Below are positions 33,415 through 41,650 of a stretch of DNA of 52,605 bases, piece by piece (position 1 is the stretch's first letter; every line of letters starts with the position of its first letter). Position numbers and translations under genes: made by a program. The notes below the pieces were generated by a model, which was not told where the DNA came from, searched no databases, and was given only the letters and a program-made list of their open reading frames with translations. This DNA is from Spirochaetota bacterium (lineage in GTDB: Bacteria > Spirochaetota > B62-G9 > DRHN01), in NCBI GenBank assembly GCA_020342115.1, contig CP070841.1:89282-141886 (forward strand). Direction: 5' to 3'.

Positions 33415-34758
33415 TCAGCATTCTATTCGGGCTTTTATGTTTGCTAGTTCCGGATTGTTTATTAACTCTCTTTCAAATGCTTCTTCTCTGAGCTTGTTCC
33501 TGTAATCAGGGTTTTGAAATGAGTAGGTAAAATTGGTGTGGATGTCGTACCTGCCTTCAAGCAAAGCAACAGTATCCTCCACCATAACGAGTTCTTCGTC
33601 TGTGGGTATTACGAAAATTTTAGTGTTCGTTTCTTCTGCTGAGATGTCTGTTTCTGCATTTCTTGTTTTTGACAGGCTGTTTTTTTTATCATCCATAATG
33701 ATTCCAAAATTGTCGAGCCCATCTGTCATCTTTCTCCTGATGATCGGGCTCATCTCTCCAACACCTGCTGTAAATACAATTGCATCGACTTTCCCACACA
33801 GGGCAGCCATATAGGCGCCAATGTACTTCTTTCCCCTGTAGGTTTCGATTTCAATAGCAAGCTTTGAACGAGTATTCCCTTTTTCTGCTGCTTCCTGGAT
33901 ATCCCTTCTGTCAATGTATTTACCTGTAATGCCTAGAAGTCCGCTCTGTTTATTGAGTACTGCGTTCATCTCTTTTGGCGTTATTCCGAGCTTTTCCATC
34001 ATATAGATATCGATTGCGGCATCATGATCTCCAGCTCTGGTTCCCATCACTGCCCCTTCAAGGGGTGTAAAACCCATGCTTGTGTCAAGGGATATTCCGT
34101 TTTTTACTGCATTGAAGCTTACTCCATTCCCCAGATGTGCAAGAACAAGGTTTGTATCAAAAGGGTCATTCCCGAGAAGCACACTGGCACGTTTTGCCAC
34201 ATAGAGAAGCGATGTACCGTGAAAACCGTATTTGCGAATTGCATAATCCTCGTACCAGCTGTAGGGAAGGGGATATATATAAGTATAATCGGACATTGTC
34301 TGATGCCATGCAGTATCCATGATTGCAACATGAATAACTTCTGGCAGGACCTCTTTAGCAGCCTCTATGCCAATGATATTCGGAGGATTATGAAGAGGGG
34401 CAAGTTCTGAGAGTTCTTTAAATGTTTTCAGAGCGGTATCATCAATAATGACTGATTTATTGAATTTCTCCCCTCCATGTACTACCCTGTGTCCAACAGC
34501 GCTGATCTGCCTGATATCTTCAATTACTCCACTGTCCTCTCCTGTGAGCATCTCGATAATCAGATCAACAGCTTCTCTATGTGTTGGGCAATCCCTTGCT
34601 TTATCTACCTTTTGCCGTCCTATTACCTCGTGAGTGATAATGGAACCGGGCATTGTGACCCTTTCAACTATCCCTTTTGCCAGTATTGTTTTTTCGTTCC
34701 ATCTATATAGTATGTATTTTAGCGATGAAGACCCGCTATTAAATACCAGAATATCCAT
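33415..34758 (-). CDS. ackA: Acetate kinase with C-terminal extension
   Basis: A 447-aa ASKHA-fold enzyme that converts acetyl phosphate and ADP to acetate and ATP, a key fermentative energy step. NSGSSSLK (residues 7-14), GHRVVHGG, the HNPPNI segment, the IAMDTAWHQT-like site and the GFHGTSL motif are all present, as is FTAGVGE in the last third. Typical acetate kinases end near 400 residues. Here about 45 extra residues follow. Similar long forms are known in some spirochaetes (general knowledge). No phosphotransacetylase gene is adjacent. It is transcribed on its own against the convergent secreted-protein gene. Confidence 0.94.
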   Translation of the reverse strand: MDILVFNSGSSSLKYILYRWNEKTILAKGIVERVTMPGSIITHEVIGRQKVDKARDCPTHREAVDLIIEMLTGEDSGVIEDIRQISAVGHRVVHGGEKFNKSVIIDDTALKTFKELSELAPLHNPPNIIGIEAAKEVLPEVIHVAIMDTAWHQTMSDYTYIYPLPYSWYEDYAIRKYGFHGTSLLYVAKRASVLLGNDPFDTNLVLAHLGNGVSFNAVKNGISLDTSMGFTPLEGAVMGTRAGDHDAAIDIYMMEKLGITPKEMNAVLNKQSGLLGITGKYIDRRDIQEAAEKGNTRSKLAIEIETYRGKKYIGAYMAALCGKVDAIVFTAGVGEMSPIIRRKMTDGLDNFGIIMDDKKNSLSKTRNAETDISAEETNTKIFVIPTDEELVMVEDTVALLEGRYDIHTNFTYSFQNPDYRNKLREEAFERELINNPELANIKARIEC

Positions 34759-34886
34759 TTACAACTCCACTGATTGAGTTAGAGTAAAAGAGGTATTTCA
34801 ATAACCCAAAATTAATTGCATGCTTATCTCAAATAGATTAAATTAGTTGTAATATAATAATAAAATAGGTTTGTATGGAGGGATTT

Positions 34887-35840
34887 ATGGATTCGTCTAT
34901 TCGGATGCTGAACCGAATAGAACCAAATAAACCTATCCTTCTTGCAGCGTGGCCAGGTATGGGTAATGTTGCCTATGGTGCAGTGGTGTATCTGAAGGAG
35001 AATTTAGTTCTTACAAAATTTGCTGAGATCTGTCCTGAAGATATTTTCTATAAAACAGGAATTCAGATAAAGGATGGAATTATCAGCCTTCCAGATCTTC
35101 CCAAAGGTGAGTTCTATTATTATAAAAACAGTTCAATGAAGCAGGATCTTATAATTTTTATTGGCGAATCGCAGCCGGTGATGGAGAAGGAGCATGAGCT
35201 TGCAACAAGAATTATTGAGGTTGCAAAGGCTCACCATGTCACTCAGATCATTACCTTTGCAGCAACTCCTGTGAACATAACACATCATTCAGTTCCCGAG
35301 GTCTGGGGAGTTGCTACTGATAATGTGCTTTTAGGGAAGTTGAAGGAATATGGCGTTAAAACAATGACCGCTGGGCATATAGGAGGTTTAAACGGTTTGC
35401 TTCTTGGAGTCGGGCGGGAGGCTGGTATAAAAGGAGTTTGCTTTCTTGGAGAGATACCATTTTATACAGCAAAAATTGAAAATCCGAAATCATCTCTTGC
35501 TATTTTAAGAATATTTATGAAATATGTGGGTTTTGACATAGAACTCAGTGGGCTCAAACAGATGGCTAAGTATGTAGAAGAAGAGATCGACAAGGTGAGC
35601 AAGACCACAAAGCAGACATTATTTGGAGGAGAAGAAGCCGGTATTAAGGTAGAAGAAGAGAGTGAGAATGAACACAGCCCTCTGCCCCACGGTATTAGAG
35701 AAAAGATAGAGTATATGTTTGAGGCGGCACGTAAGGATATATTAAAGGCTGGGGAGCTCAAAAAAGAGCTCGATAAATGGGGACTTTTTCAGGAGTATGA
35801 GGATAGATTTCTCGATCTTTTTGGTAATAAAAACCTCTAG
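34887..35840 (+). CDS. PAC2-family protein (proteasome-assembly-chaperone-like)
   Basis: A 317-aa protein of the PAC2 family, known for archaeal and eukaryotic proteasome-assembly chaperones and widely found as single genes in bacteria. The start ATG at 34887 is preferred over one 12 bases upstream because GGAGGG precedes it with correct spacing. Family features are ILLAAWPGMGNVA at the front, the LIIFIGESQP strand, and GLNGLLLGVGREAGIKGVCFLGE in the middle. The C-terminal third is charged and helical, with a coiled-coil look. The molecular role in bacteria is not established. The neighbouring VWA protein has a CDC48-N-like domain, which is suggestive. Confidence 0.8.
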   Translation: MDSSIRMLNRIEPNKPILLAAWPGMGNVAYGAVVYLKENLVLTKFAEICPEDIFYKTGIQIKDGIISLPDLPKGEFYYYKNSSMKQDLIIFIGESQPVMEKEHELATRIIEVAKAHHVTQIITFAATPVNITHHSVPEVWGVATDNVLLGKLKEYGVKTMTAGHIGGLNGLLLGVGREAGIKGVCFLGEIPFYTAKIENPKSSLAILRIFMKYVGFDIELSGLKQMAKYVEEEIDKVSKTTKQTLFGGEEAGIKVEEESENEHSPLPHGIREKIEYMFEAARKDILKAGELKKELDKWGLFQEYEDRFLDLFGNKNL

Positions 35841-36013
35841 CCATTCTTTAACGTATCGGCTTGAGTTTGGCGATAGCACCCAAATTCTATATTTTCTTGT
35901 CTGAAACTCCTATTTATAATTAGGGGCAGGACAGAAAATATAGAAATCATAAATGTGGTCTGCCATATAGTGTGGCTTGTCTACAAATGTTATTTGCAAC
36001 GTCAGGGCCTTCT

Positions 36014-36916
36014 ATGGGTTTATTCAGAAAAGATAAGGAAGAGGAAAAACCTTCTCCTCCAACCACAATATTTCAAAATCCTTCCCTAAGGGTTCTTGAA
36101 GGCTTCAGTTCAGACAGTGAGACACAGGAACCGATAGTGAGATTAACAAAACAGCTCAGGGAAAGATTCAGTCTTAAGAGGGGTGACTTCGTTGCTTTAA
36201 GAAAAGGAGAAATGCTTGTAAAAGCAAGAGTCGAGGTTTCCTCTGCACAGGATGGAGGCGAGAATATAGTGCGTCTAAATCCTCGGTCGAGAGAACTGCT
36301 CAACGTGTCCATAGGTGATGAAATTGAAATAATTCCACCGGAAACCTGTATTCTCCTCATAGATACATCTGGAAGTATGGCTGATTTTGTATCTGGCATT
36401 GTCAAGATGGAAGCAACAAAAAATGCGGTAATTGAATTTATTCGCAGTAAATTTCTTTTGACCCAGGGAGATAGGATAGGAATTATCAGTTTCGGAGAGT
36501 TTGCTACTGTTGTAGAGCGACCATCTATGAAGTATGAATATCTTGAGAATAGGTCGAGAACTCTACAGGCAAATGGCTCAACAGCTATGTATGAAGGAAT
36601 GAGTCTTGATATGGATATAATGCCACAAAGCGGTGTCAAGCGCATAGTGCTGCTGACGGACGGTGTGCCGACAACGACAGGCAAGTTTTCCATAATATCT
36701 CTTGCCAAAAGTGCAGCACAGCAACGGATAGTTATAGATACAGTTGGAGTAGGTTCTCCCTTTGATTTTATGGGTTATGATGAACCATTGTTAAGGAGAA
36801 TAGCAGCAATCACTGGCGGAACATTCAGAAGGGTGCTTGATATACAGGAGCTCTCCGATCAGTTTAGAAAGCTCGCAATTGAAAAAAACTACACATATCT
36901 GCTTCCCGAAAAGTGA
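36014..36916 (+). CDS. VWA-domain protein with N-terminal double-psi-barrel (CDC48-N-like) domain
   Basis: A 300-aa protein. The ATG at 36014 is chosen over an in-frame GTG at 35972 because AGGG lies 7 bases upstream of it and the first 14 residues of the longer form look non-coding. Residues about 30-105 (RERFSLKRGDFVALRKG, then IVRLNPRSRELLNVSIGDEIEI) resemble the double-psi beta-barrel of CDC48/VAT N-domains. The VWA domain (about 110-285) has a complete MIDAS: D-T-S-G-S near its start, a Thr in GSTAMYEG and Asp in LTDG. It should bind a metal and a protein ligand. Followed 18 bases later by a PilZ gene, so likely an operon. Confidence 0.78.
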   Translation: MGLFRKDKEEEKPSPPTTIFQNPSLRVLEGFSSDSETQEPIVRLTKQLRERFSLKRGDFVALRKGEMLVKARVEVSSAQDGGENIVRLNPRSRELLNVSIGDEIEIIPPETCILLIDTSGSMADFVSGIVKMEATKNAVIEFIRSKFLLTQGDRIGIISFGEFATVVERPSMKYEYLENRSRTLQANGSTAMYEGMSLDMDIMPQSGVKRIVLLTDGVPTTTGKFSIISLAKSAAQQRIVIDTVGVGSPFDFMGYDEPLLRRIAAITGGTFRRVLDIQELSDQFRKLAIEKNYTYLLPEK

Positions 36917-36934
36917 TTCATAAGTGTAATAAGA

Positions 36935-37378
36935 ATGGATATAGAAAAGAGAAAGTTTATCAGACACCCCCTGCAGTATCCTTTGAAGACAAAGGTGATT
37001 GATCCAGAAGGTCAAGATACCATTGTTCATTCGAACTCTGATAATATTGGAGAGGGGGGGCTTCTGTTCAGCAGCAGTAAAGCGATTCCCCTGGACTCTG
37101 AGGTTCACATGGCTCTTAAGGTTGAAGGGAGAGAATTTTCACTGGATGGGATAGTTGTAAGGTGTGAGAACTCGGAGGATGGATCCTACAATATCGCTAT
37201 TTCTTTTAATAAACATGATGAAGCACTGAAAGCGAGAATGATGGAGCAAGTTGTTCAGATAGAACAATTTAAAGATAGACTGGAAAAGAGATACAATGTG
37301 AACTGTGACTTCGCATGGGTTGCGAAAGAATGGATTAAACGATACGCACGGTTTTTTACTAAATGGTACGGCAGCTAG
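36935..37378 (+). CDS. Small PilZ-domain protein
   Basis: A 147-aa PilZ protein with R-x3-R at residues 6-10 (RKFIR) and NIGEGG at the second motif, where the usual Ser of (D/N)-x-S-x2-G is replaced by Gly. c-di-GMP binding is therefore likely but may be weaker. The last 50 residues form an amphipathic, basic helix. It lies between the VWA gene (18-base gap) and the secreted rhodanese gene (a few bases), so all three are probably made together and may link c-di-GMP to an envelope or adhesion complex (inference). Confidence 0.78.
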   Translation: MDIEKRKFIRHPLQYPLKTKVIDPEGQDTIVHSNSDNIGEGGLLFSSSKAIPLDSEVHMALKVEGREFSLDGIVVRCENSEDGSYNIAISFNKHDEALKARMMEQVVQIEQFKDRLEKRYNVNCDFAWVAKEWIKRYARFFTKWYGS

Positions 37379-37382
37379 AGAT

Positions 37383-37811
37383 ATGGTAAAGACTTGCAAC
37401 ATGAAAGTATCATTATTTGCATTAATTATCCTTATTGCCTCGTCTTCTATTGCACAGGATACATTCATTAATGAGATTGAGTTCTCCCCTTACATAGCTA
37501 TGCCGGAATCACTACTTTATAAACTTATCAATAAGGATACTGATTTCATTATATATGATGTGAGAGCTCCAGAGAGTTTTAAACGAGGTCACATCAGTGG
37601 AGCGGTGAACATTCCCTGGGAGAAATGGGATGCTCTCAGTATAGATGCTGATATTCCAAAAGATAAGATAGTCGTTCTCGTGAGTGAAGACGGAGAAGAA
37701 AGCTTCAGTGCCCTTAAATACTTGCTCGAAAAGGGTTATTCAGAGCTTTGGGTTATAGAGGGGGGTATGCAAAACTGGATGTACAAAGATTGGATTAGCA
37801 GGGGGGAATGA
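37383..37811 (+). CDS. Secreted rhodanese-fold protein without the catalytic cysteine
   Basis: A 142-aa protein starting 4 bases after the PilZ stop (an alternative ATG at 37401 would shorten it by 6 residues). The N-terminus is a signal peptide with cleavage near SIA-QD. The mature part is a single rhodanese domain: YDVRAPESFKRGHISGAVNIP, then the active-site loop, then GGMQNW. The active-site position that should be Cys reads Ser (VSEDGEES), so it cannot form a persulfide. A binding or scaffolding role is more likely. The fold itself is clear from the conserved DVR and GH-I-GA motifs. Confidence 0.75.
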   Translation: MVKTCNMKVSLFALIILIASSSIAQDTFINEIEFSPYIAMPESLLYKLINKDTDFIIYDVRAPESFKRGHISGAVNIPWEKWDALSIDADIPKDKIVVLVSEDGEESFSALKYLLEKGYSELWVIEGGMQNWMYKDWISRGE

Positions 37812-37849
37812 GAGATAAGATAAACAATAGTATATAAATAATACGTAAA

Positions 37850-37868
37850 GACCGTTCCCTGAACGGTC
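37850..37868. terminator. Hairpin 1 of three between convergent genes
   Basis: A perfect 8-bp stem (GACCGTTC with GAACGGTC) around a CCT loop, 39 bases after the rhodanese stop. It lacks a long T run in either direction. It is part of a dense hairpin block between the rhodanese operon and the convergent BCAA operon. Confidence 0.45.
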
Positions 37869-37888
37869 CGTGGTATTGATCAATCAAG

Positions 37889-37924
37889 AGCGATTTGGAA
37901 GAATATACATTCTTCCAAATCGCT
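37889..37924. terminator. Hairpin 2: perfect 16-bp stem
   Basis: Arms of 16 bp (AGCGATTTGGAAGAAT and its exact complement) around a 4-base loop. This is strong structure for either transcript. No T tract follows directly, so it may act as a 3' end stabiliser or block opposing polymerases. Confidence 0.55.
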
Positions 37925-37926
37925 TA

Positions 37927-37956
37927 GATTCTGAGAATCAAATGATTCTCAGAATC
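37927..37956. terminator. Hairpin 3: perfect 13-bp stem overlapping the cimA stop
   Basis: Arms GATTCTGAGAATC and its exact complement around AAAT. The stem includes two bases of the cimA stop codon on the minus strand. It directly precedes the T-tract hairpin at 37953, with which it is mutually exclusive at the overlap. Confidence 0.5.
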
Positions 37957-37975
37957 AAGTGCGCTTGATTTTTTT
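37953..37975 (+). terminator. Intrinsic terminator of the VWA-PilZ-rhodanese transcript
   Basis: On the plus strand AATCAAG pairs with CTTGATT around TGCG, and a run of seven T follows. This is a short but proper intrinsic terminator. It lies inside the last codons of the convergent cimA gene, so that gene's C-terminus doubles as terminator DNA. Confidence 0.6.
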
Positions 37976-39550
37976 ATTTGCCTTTTCATCCTTCATCAGT
38001 TTGTAAGATATGGAATCAACAAGGGCAAGCCAGCTTGCTTCCATGAGGTTTCGCGATACCCCAACGGTACCCCAGATTTCAGAGCCGTCAGTACTCTGAA
38101 TGAGCACTCTTACATTCGCCTCTGTCGCCTTGTTTGTATCGAGGACTCTAACCTTGTAATCAATAAGCCTCATCTCCCTGAGTGTTGGGTAGAAGATTGT
38201 AAGCGCCTTTCGAAGAGCTCTATCAAGAGCATTAACCGGTCCGACGCCTTCGCTTGCGGTAAGCTCCTTTTCTCCATCCACAGTTACCTTAATTGTAGCC
38301 TCGGAAAGAACATCCTCTTTTGGTCCGCGCTTTTCGGTTATGACTCTAAAACCTTCGAGAGAGAAGTAATCATCGAACTGGTTGATCAGTTTCTTGATGA
38401 GAATCTCGAAAGAGCTCTCTGCTCCTTCGAACTGATATCCCATATGCTCGAGCTCCTTCAATTTCTTTAAAACTTCTTTTGTCTTTTTTGAGTGATCTTC
38501 GAGACTGGATATATCAATTCCGTATTCAGAAGCCTTGTAATAAACATTGCTCTTTCCTGAAAGGTCAGAAACAAGCACCCTTCGCACATTTCCGACCAGT
38601 TCCGGTTCAATATGCTCATATGTCTTCGGATTTTTCATGACCGCATCTACATGAATGCCTCCTTTATGAGCAAAGGCACTTTCTCCGACAAATGGCATGT
38701 TCATAATATGCGACATATTGGCAAGCTCAGAAACATACCGTGAAAGCTCTGCAAGCTTCTTGAGGTTTTTATCAGGAATACACTCAATCCCCATCTTGAC
38801 CCTTAATATTGGGATGACGGAGCAGAGATTTGCGTTACCACATCTTTCACCATATCCATTGATCGAACCCTGCACATGCACAGCGCCACATCGAACAGCT
38901 TCCACTGTGATAGCGATAGCGAGATCTGAATCATTGTGGGCATGGATCCCGAGCGGAAGACTAATTTTCTTCTCAACATCCTTAAAGACAGGTCCTATTT
39001 CGTGAGGAAGTACGCCGCCATTGGTATCTGCAAGTACAATGATGTCTGCACCACCTCTCTGCGCTGCCTCAATAGTCTGGAGAGCATATTCGGAATTTAC
39101 TCTGTAACCATCGAAAAAGTGCTCGGCATCATAGATTACTTCCTTTCCCTGATCCTTGAGAAAAGCACATGAATCTTCTATAATCTCAAGGTTCTGGTTA
39201 AGCGATATACCAAGTGCTACCTTGACATGGAGATCCCACGATTTCCCGAAGATTGTTGCAACCGGTGCGCTTGTACCTATAATCTCGCAGAGGTTGGGGT
39301 CTTTATCAGGACGGTTTTGCGCTCTTCTTGTACTCCCAAATGCAACAATTTTTGCGGTCTTGAGATTCACGCTCTTTATCTTCTTAAAGAAATCTATATC
39401 TTTGGGATTCGATCCTGGCCATCCGCCCTCGATATAATGGATTCCAAAATCATCAAGCGCCTTTGCAACTTTGATTTTGTCATTACTAGAAAAGGTAACT
39501 CCTTCCCCCTGGCTACCATCTCTGAGCGTTGTATCAAAGATTTTGACCAT
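37955..39550 (-). CDS. cimA: (R)-Citramalate synthase
   Basis: A 531-aa enzyme of the isopropylmalate synthase family. The front reads [13 protein letters not shown], followed by [11 protein letters not shown], a stretch characteristic of the CimA branch. HAHNDSD supplies metal His residues. The C-terminal regulatory domain is present. It condenses pyruvate and acetyl-CoA to citramalate, giving 2-oxobutyrate for isoleucine without threonine. It is the last gene of the attenuator-controlled operon, starting 6 bases after the leuA stop. Its 3' end overlaps the terminator of the convergent operon. Confidence 0.9.
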   Translation of the reverse strand: MVKIFDTTLRDGSQGEGVTFSSNDKIKVAKALDDFGIHYIEGGWPGSNPKDIDFFKKIKSVNLKTAKIVAFGSTRRAQNRPDKDPNLCEIIGTSAPVATIFGKSWDLHVKVALGISLNQNLEIIEDSCAFLKDQGKEVIYDAEHFFDGYRVNSEYALQTIEAAQRGGADIIVLADTNGGVLPHEIGPVFKDVEKKISLPLGIHAHNDSDLAIAITVEAVRCGAVHVQGSINGYGERCGNANLCSVIPILRVKMGIECIPDKNLKKLAELSRYVSELANMSHIMNMPFVGESAFAHKGGIHVDAVMKNPKTYEHIEPELVGNVRRVLVSDLSGKSNVYYKASEYGIDISSLEDHSKKTKEVLKKLKELEHMGYQFEGAESSFEILIKKLINQFDDYFSLEGFRVITEKRGPKEDVLSEATIKVTVDGEKELTASEGVGPVNALDRALRKALTIFYPTLREMRLIDYKVRVLDTNKATEANVRVLIQSTDGSEIWGTVGVSRNLMEASWLALVDSISYKLMKDEKANKKIKRT

Positions 39551-39556
39551 TAATCT

Positions 39557-41083
39557 TTACTCCTCTAGTAACTCGATTGTGCTGTTGTAGTGTATCCTGT
39601 TTATCGCGTTGATAAACGCATGCACACTTGCTTCTATAACGTCCGTTGCAACACCATAGCCTCGGTATATCTTCTTATCCTTCTCCACTGTAATTGTAAC
39701 TCCACCCATTGCATCTTTCCCGTGAGTTACTGCGTTTATTGAATAGCTTACAAGTTTAACAGGAGTATCTGTGATTCTTTCTATTGCCTTATATACTGCA
39801 TCGACGGGTCCATCACCGGTTGAAGCCTCCTGCATGATGGTCCTTTGTTTCTTCAACTTGACCGTTGCAGTTGGGATTACGTTGTTACCTGTAATGACAC
39901 TGAAATAAACTAGGGAAAAGGTCTCGGGAAGTATGTTAAGTTCTTCCTCTATGAGTGCGATGAGATCTTCATCAAAGACCTCTTTTTTCTTGTCTGCGAT
40001 TTCTGTAAACTTTGAGTATAATTTATCGAAGTCCTTTCCCTTTAATATGTAACCTAGCTCTTCGAGTCGAGCCTTGAGCCCTGTTTTTCCGGAATGCCGC
40101 CCGAGAACAAGGGCTGAGTGTTGTCGACCAATAGACTGCGGAGTCATAATCTCATAGGTCATCTGATGTTTTATAACACCATCTTGGTGTATTCCTGATT
40201 CATGTGCAAAAGCATTCTCTCCAACGATTGCTTTATTAGGCTGTACACGCATTCCGGTGAAGCTTGAGATAGTCTTACTCAGGTGGTAGATTTGCTCTGT
40301 TTTTATAGTGGTATTTAATCCGTAGCAATCCTGTCTTGTTCTGAGCGACATCACTATTTCCTCGAATGATGCATTCCCTGCTCTCTCTCCTATCCCATTG
40401 ACTGAAACCTCTGCCTGCCTCGCACCTGCCTTCAAAGCTTCAAGGGTGTTGGCTGTTGCAAGACCGAGATCGTTGTGGCAGTGGACACTGATTACAGCCT
40501 TCTCGATGCCTCGGACTTCTTTGCAGAGGTAGCCTATGAGCCTGGCAAACTCCTCAGGAATCGTATATCCTACTGTATCAGGGACATTGATGATCGTTGC
40601 GCCAGCTTCGATGACTGCTGCATAGATGTCGCGTAAAAATTCCCACTCGCTGCGTGTTGCATCCTCAGCTGAAAACTCCACCTCTTCAGTCAATGACTTA
40701 GCGTACCTAACCGCATCAACGGCCAGTTTTAATACCTCGTCTTTACTTTTCTTTAATTTGTAGTTCATATGAATATCTGAGGTTGCTATAAATGTGTGTA
40801 TCCTTTTCTTGGGTGCGGGTTTTAATGCCTCAAAGCACTTCTCAATATCTTTCTTTAAAGCTCTGGCCAGACCTGCTATTGTTGAACCTGTGACAGTTTC
40901 TGCAATTCGTCTTACCCCTTCAAACTGCTTTGGTGATGATATGGGGAATCCAGCCTCTATAACATCGACCCCGATATGAGAGAGGAGCTTTGCCGCCTCG
41001 AGCTTCTGCTCCACCGTCATGCTTGCGCCAGGTGACTGCTCGCCATCTCTCAGTGTTGTATCAAAGATATATATCTTTTCCAT
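39557..41083 (-). CDS. leuA: 2-Isopropylmalate synthase
   Basis: A 508-aa enzyme that makes 2-isopropylmalate from 2-ketoisovalerate and acetyl-CoA, the first committed step to leucine. [17 protein letters not shown] opens the TIM barrel, HCHNDLGLA gives the metal-binding His pair, and the C-terminal LeuA allosteric domain (about residues 390-508) is present, so leucine feedback inhibition is expected. It sits between ilvN (13-base gap) and cimA. leuB, leuC and leuD are not in the window. Confidence 0.93.
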   Translation of the reverse strand: MEKIYIFDTTLRDGEQSPGASMTVEQKLEAAKLLSHIGVDVIEAGFPISSPKQFEGVRRIAETVTGSTIAGLARALKKDIEKCFEALKPAPKKRIHTFIATSDIHMNYKLKKSKDEVLKLAVDAVRYAKSLTEEVEFSAEDATRSEWEFLRDIYAAVIEAGATIINVPDTVGYTIPEEFARLIGYLCKEVRGIEKAVISVHCHNDLGLATANTLEALKAGARQAEVSVNGIGERAGNASFEEIVMSLRTRQDCYGLNTTIKTEQIYHLSKTISSFTGMRVQPNKAIVGENAFAHESGIHQDGVIKHQMTYEIMTPQSIGRQHSALVLGRHSGKTGLKARLEELGYILKGKDFDKLYSKFTEIADKKKEVFDEDLIALIEEELNILPETFSLVYFSVITGNNVIPTATVKLKKQRTIMQEASTGDGPVDAVYKAIERITDTPVKLVSYSINAVTHGKDAMGGVTITVEKDKKIYRGYGVATDVIEASVHAFINAINRIHYNSTIELLEE

Positions 41084-41096
41084 ATTGGTACGCTCC

Positions 41097-41585
41097 CTAT
41101 TTACTCATTCCTCTGCTTATGGATACCCTTCCTGTCCGTGCAATTTCCTGGATTCCATACGGTCGTAAGATGGAGATAAGCGCCTCTATCTTTTCTGTAA
41201 TTCCTGTTACCTCAAGTGTGAGTGTGTCCTGGCTTATGTCTATAATCTTCCCCTTAAACACTTCAGCTATCTGAAAAACTTCCTGTCGTTTACTGGGAGG
41301 TGCTTTTATCTTTATAAGGATAATCTCTCTGTGAACAGAAGGCTGGTTGGAAAGATCTGTTACCTTTATTACATCGATGAATTTATTCAGCTGTTTCTTT
41401 ATCTGTTCAACTATCTTATTATCACCTTTTACTACAATTGTAATTCTCGAATAATCCGGATTTTCTGTTTCTCCCACTGATAATTCAGAGATATTGAATC
41501 CCCTCCCGCTAAACAGACCTGCGATGTGTGCAAGCACTCCGCTCTTATTTTCGACAATTACTGCTAAGGTGTACTCTTTTTCCAT
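41097..41585 (-). CDS. ilvN: Acetolactate synthase small (regulatory) subunit
   Basis: A 162-aa subunit with an N-terminal ACT domain (TLAVIVENKSGVLAHIAGLFSGRGFNI) that binds valine, and a C-terminal domain of the IlvH type. It activates and gives feedback control to the catalytic subunit encoded just upstream (65-base gap). Its length equals that of E. coli IlvH (163 aa). An AAAGGAGG-type ribosome site precedes the start. Confidence 0.94.
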   Translation of the reverse strand: MEKEYTLAVIVENKSGVLAHIAGLFSGRGFNISELSVGETENPDYSRITIVVKGDNKIVEQIKKQLNKFIDVIKVTDLSNQPSVHREIILIKIKAPPSKRQEVFQIAEVFKGKIIDISQDTLTLEVTGITEKIEALISILRPYGIQEIARTGRVSISRGMSK

Positions 41586-41650
41586 AAAAGCCTCCTTTGT
41601 TTTACATGCCAGTATATTTTACCAGCTGGCAAAAACAGGCAGCCGTTCTC

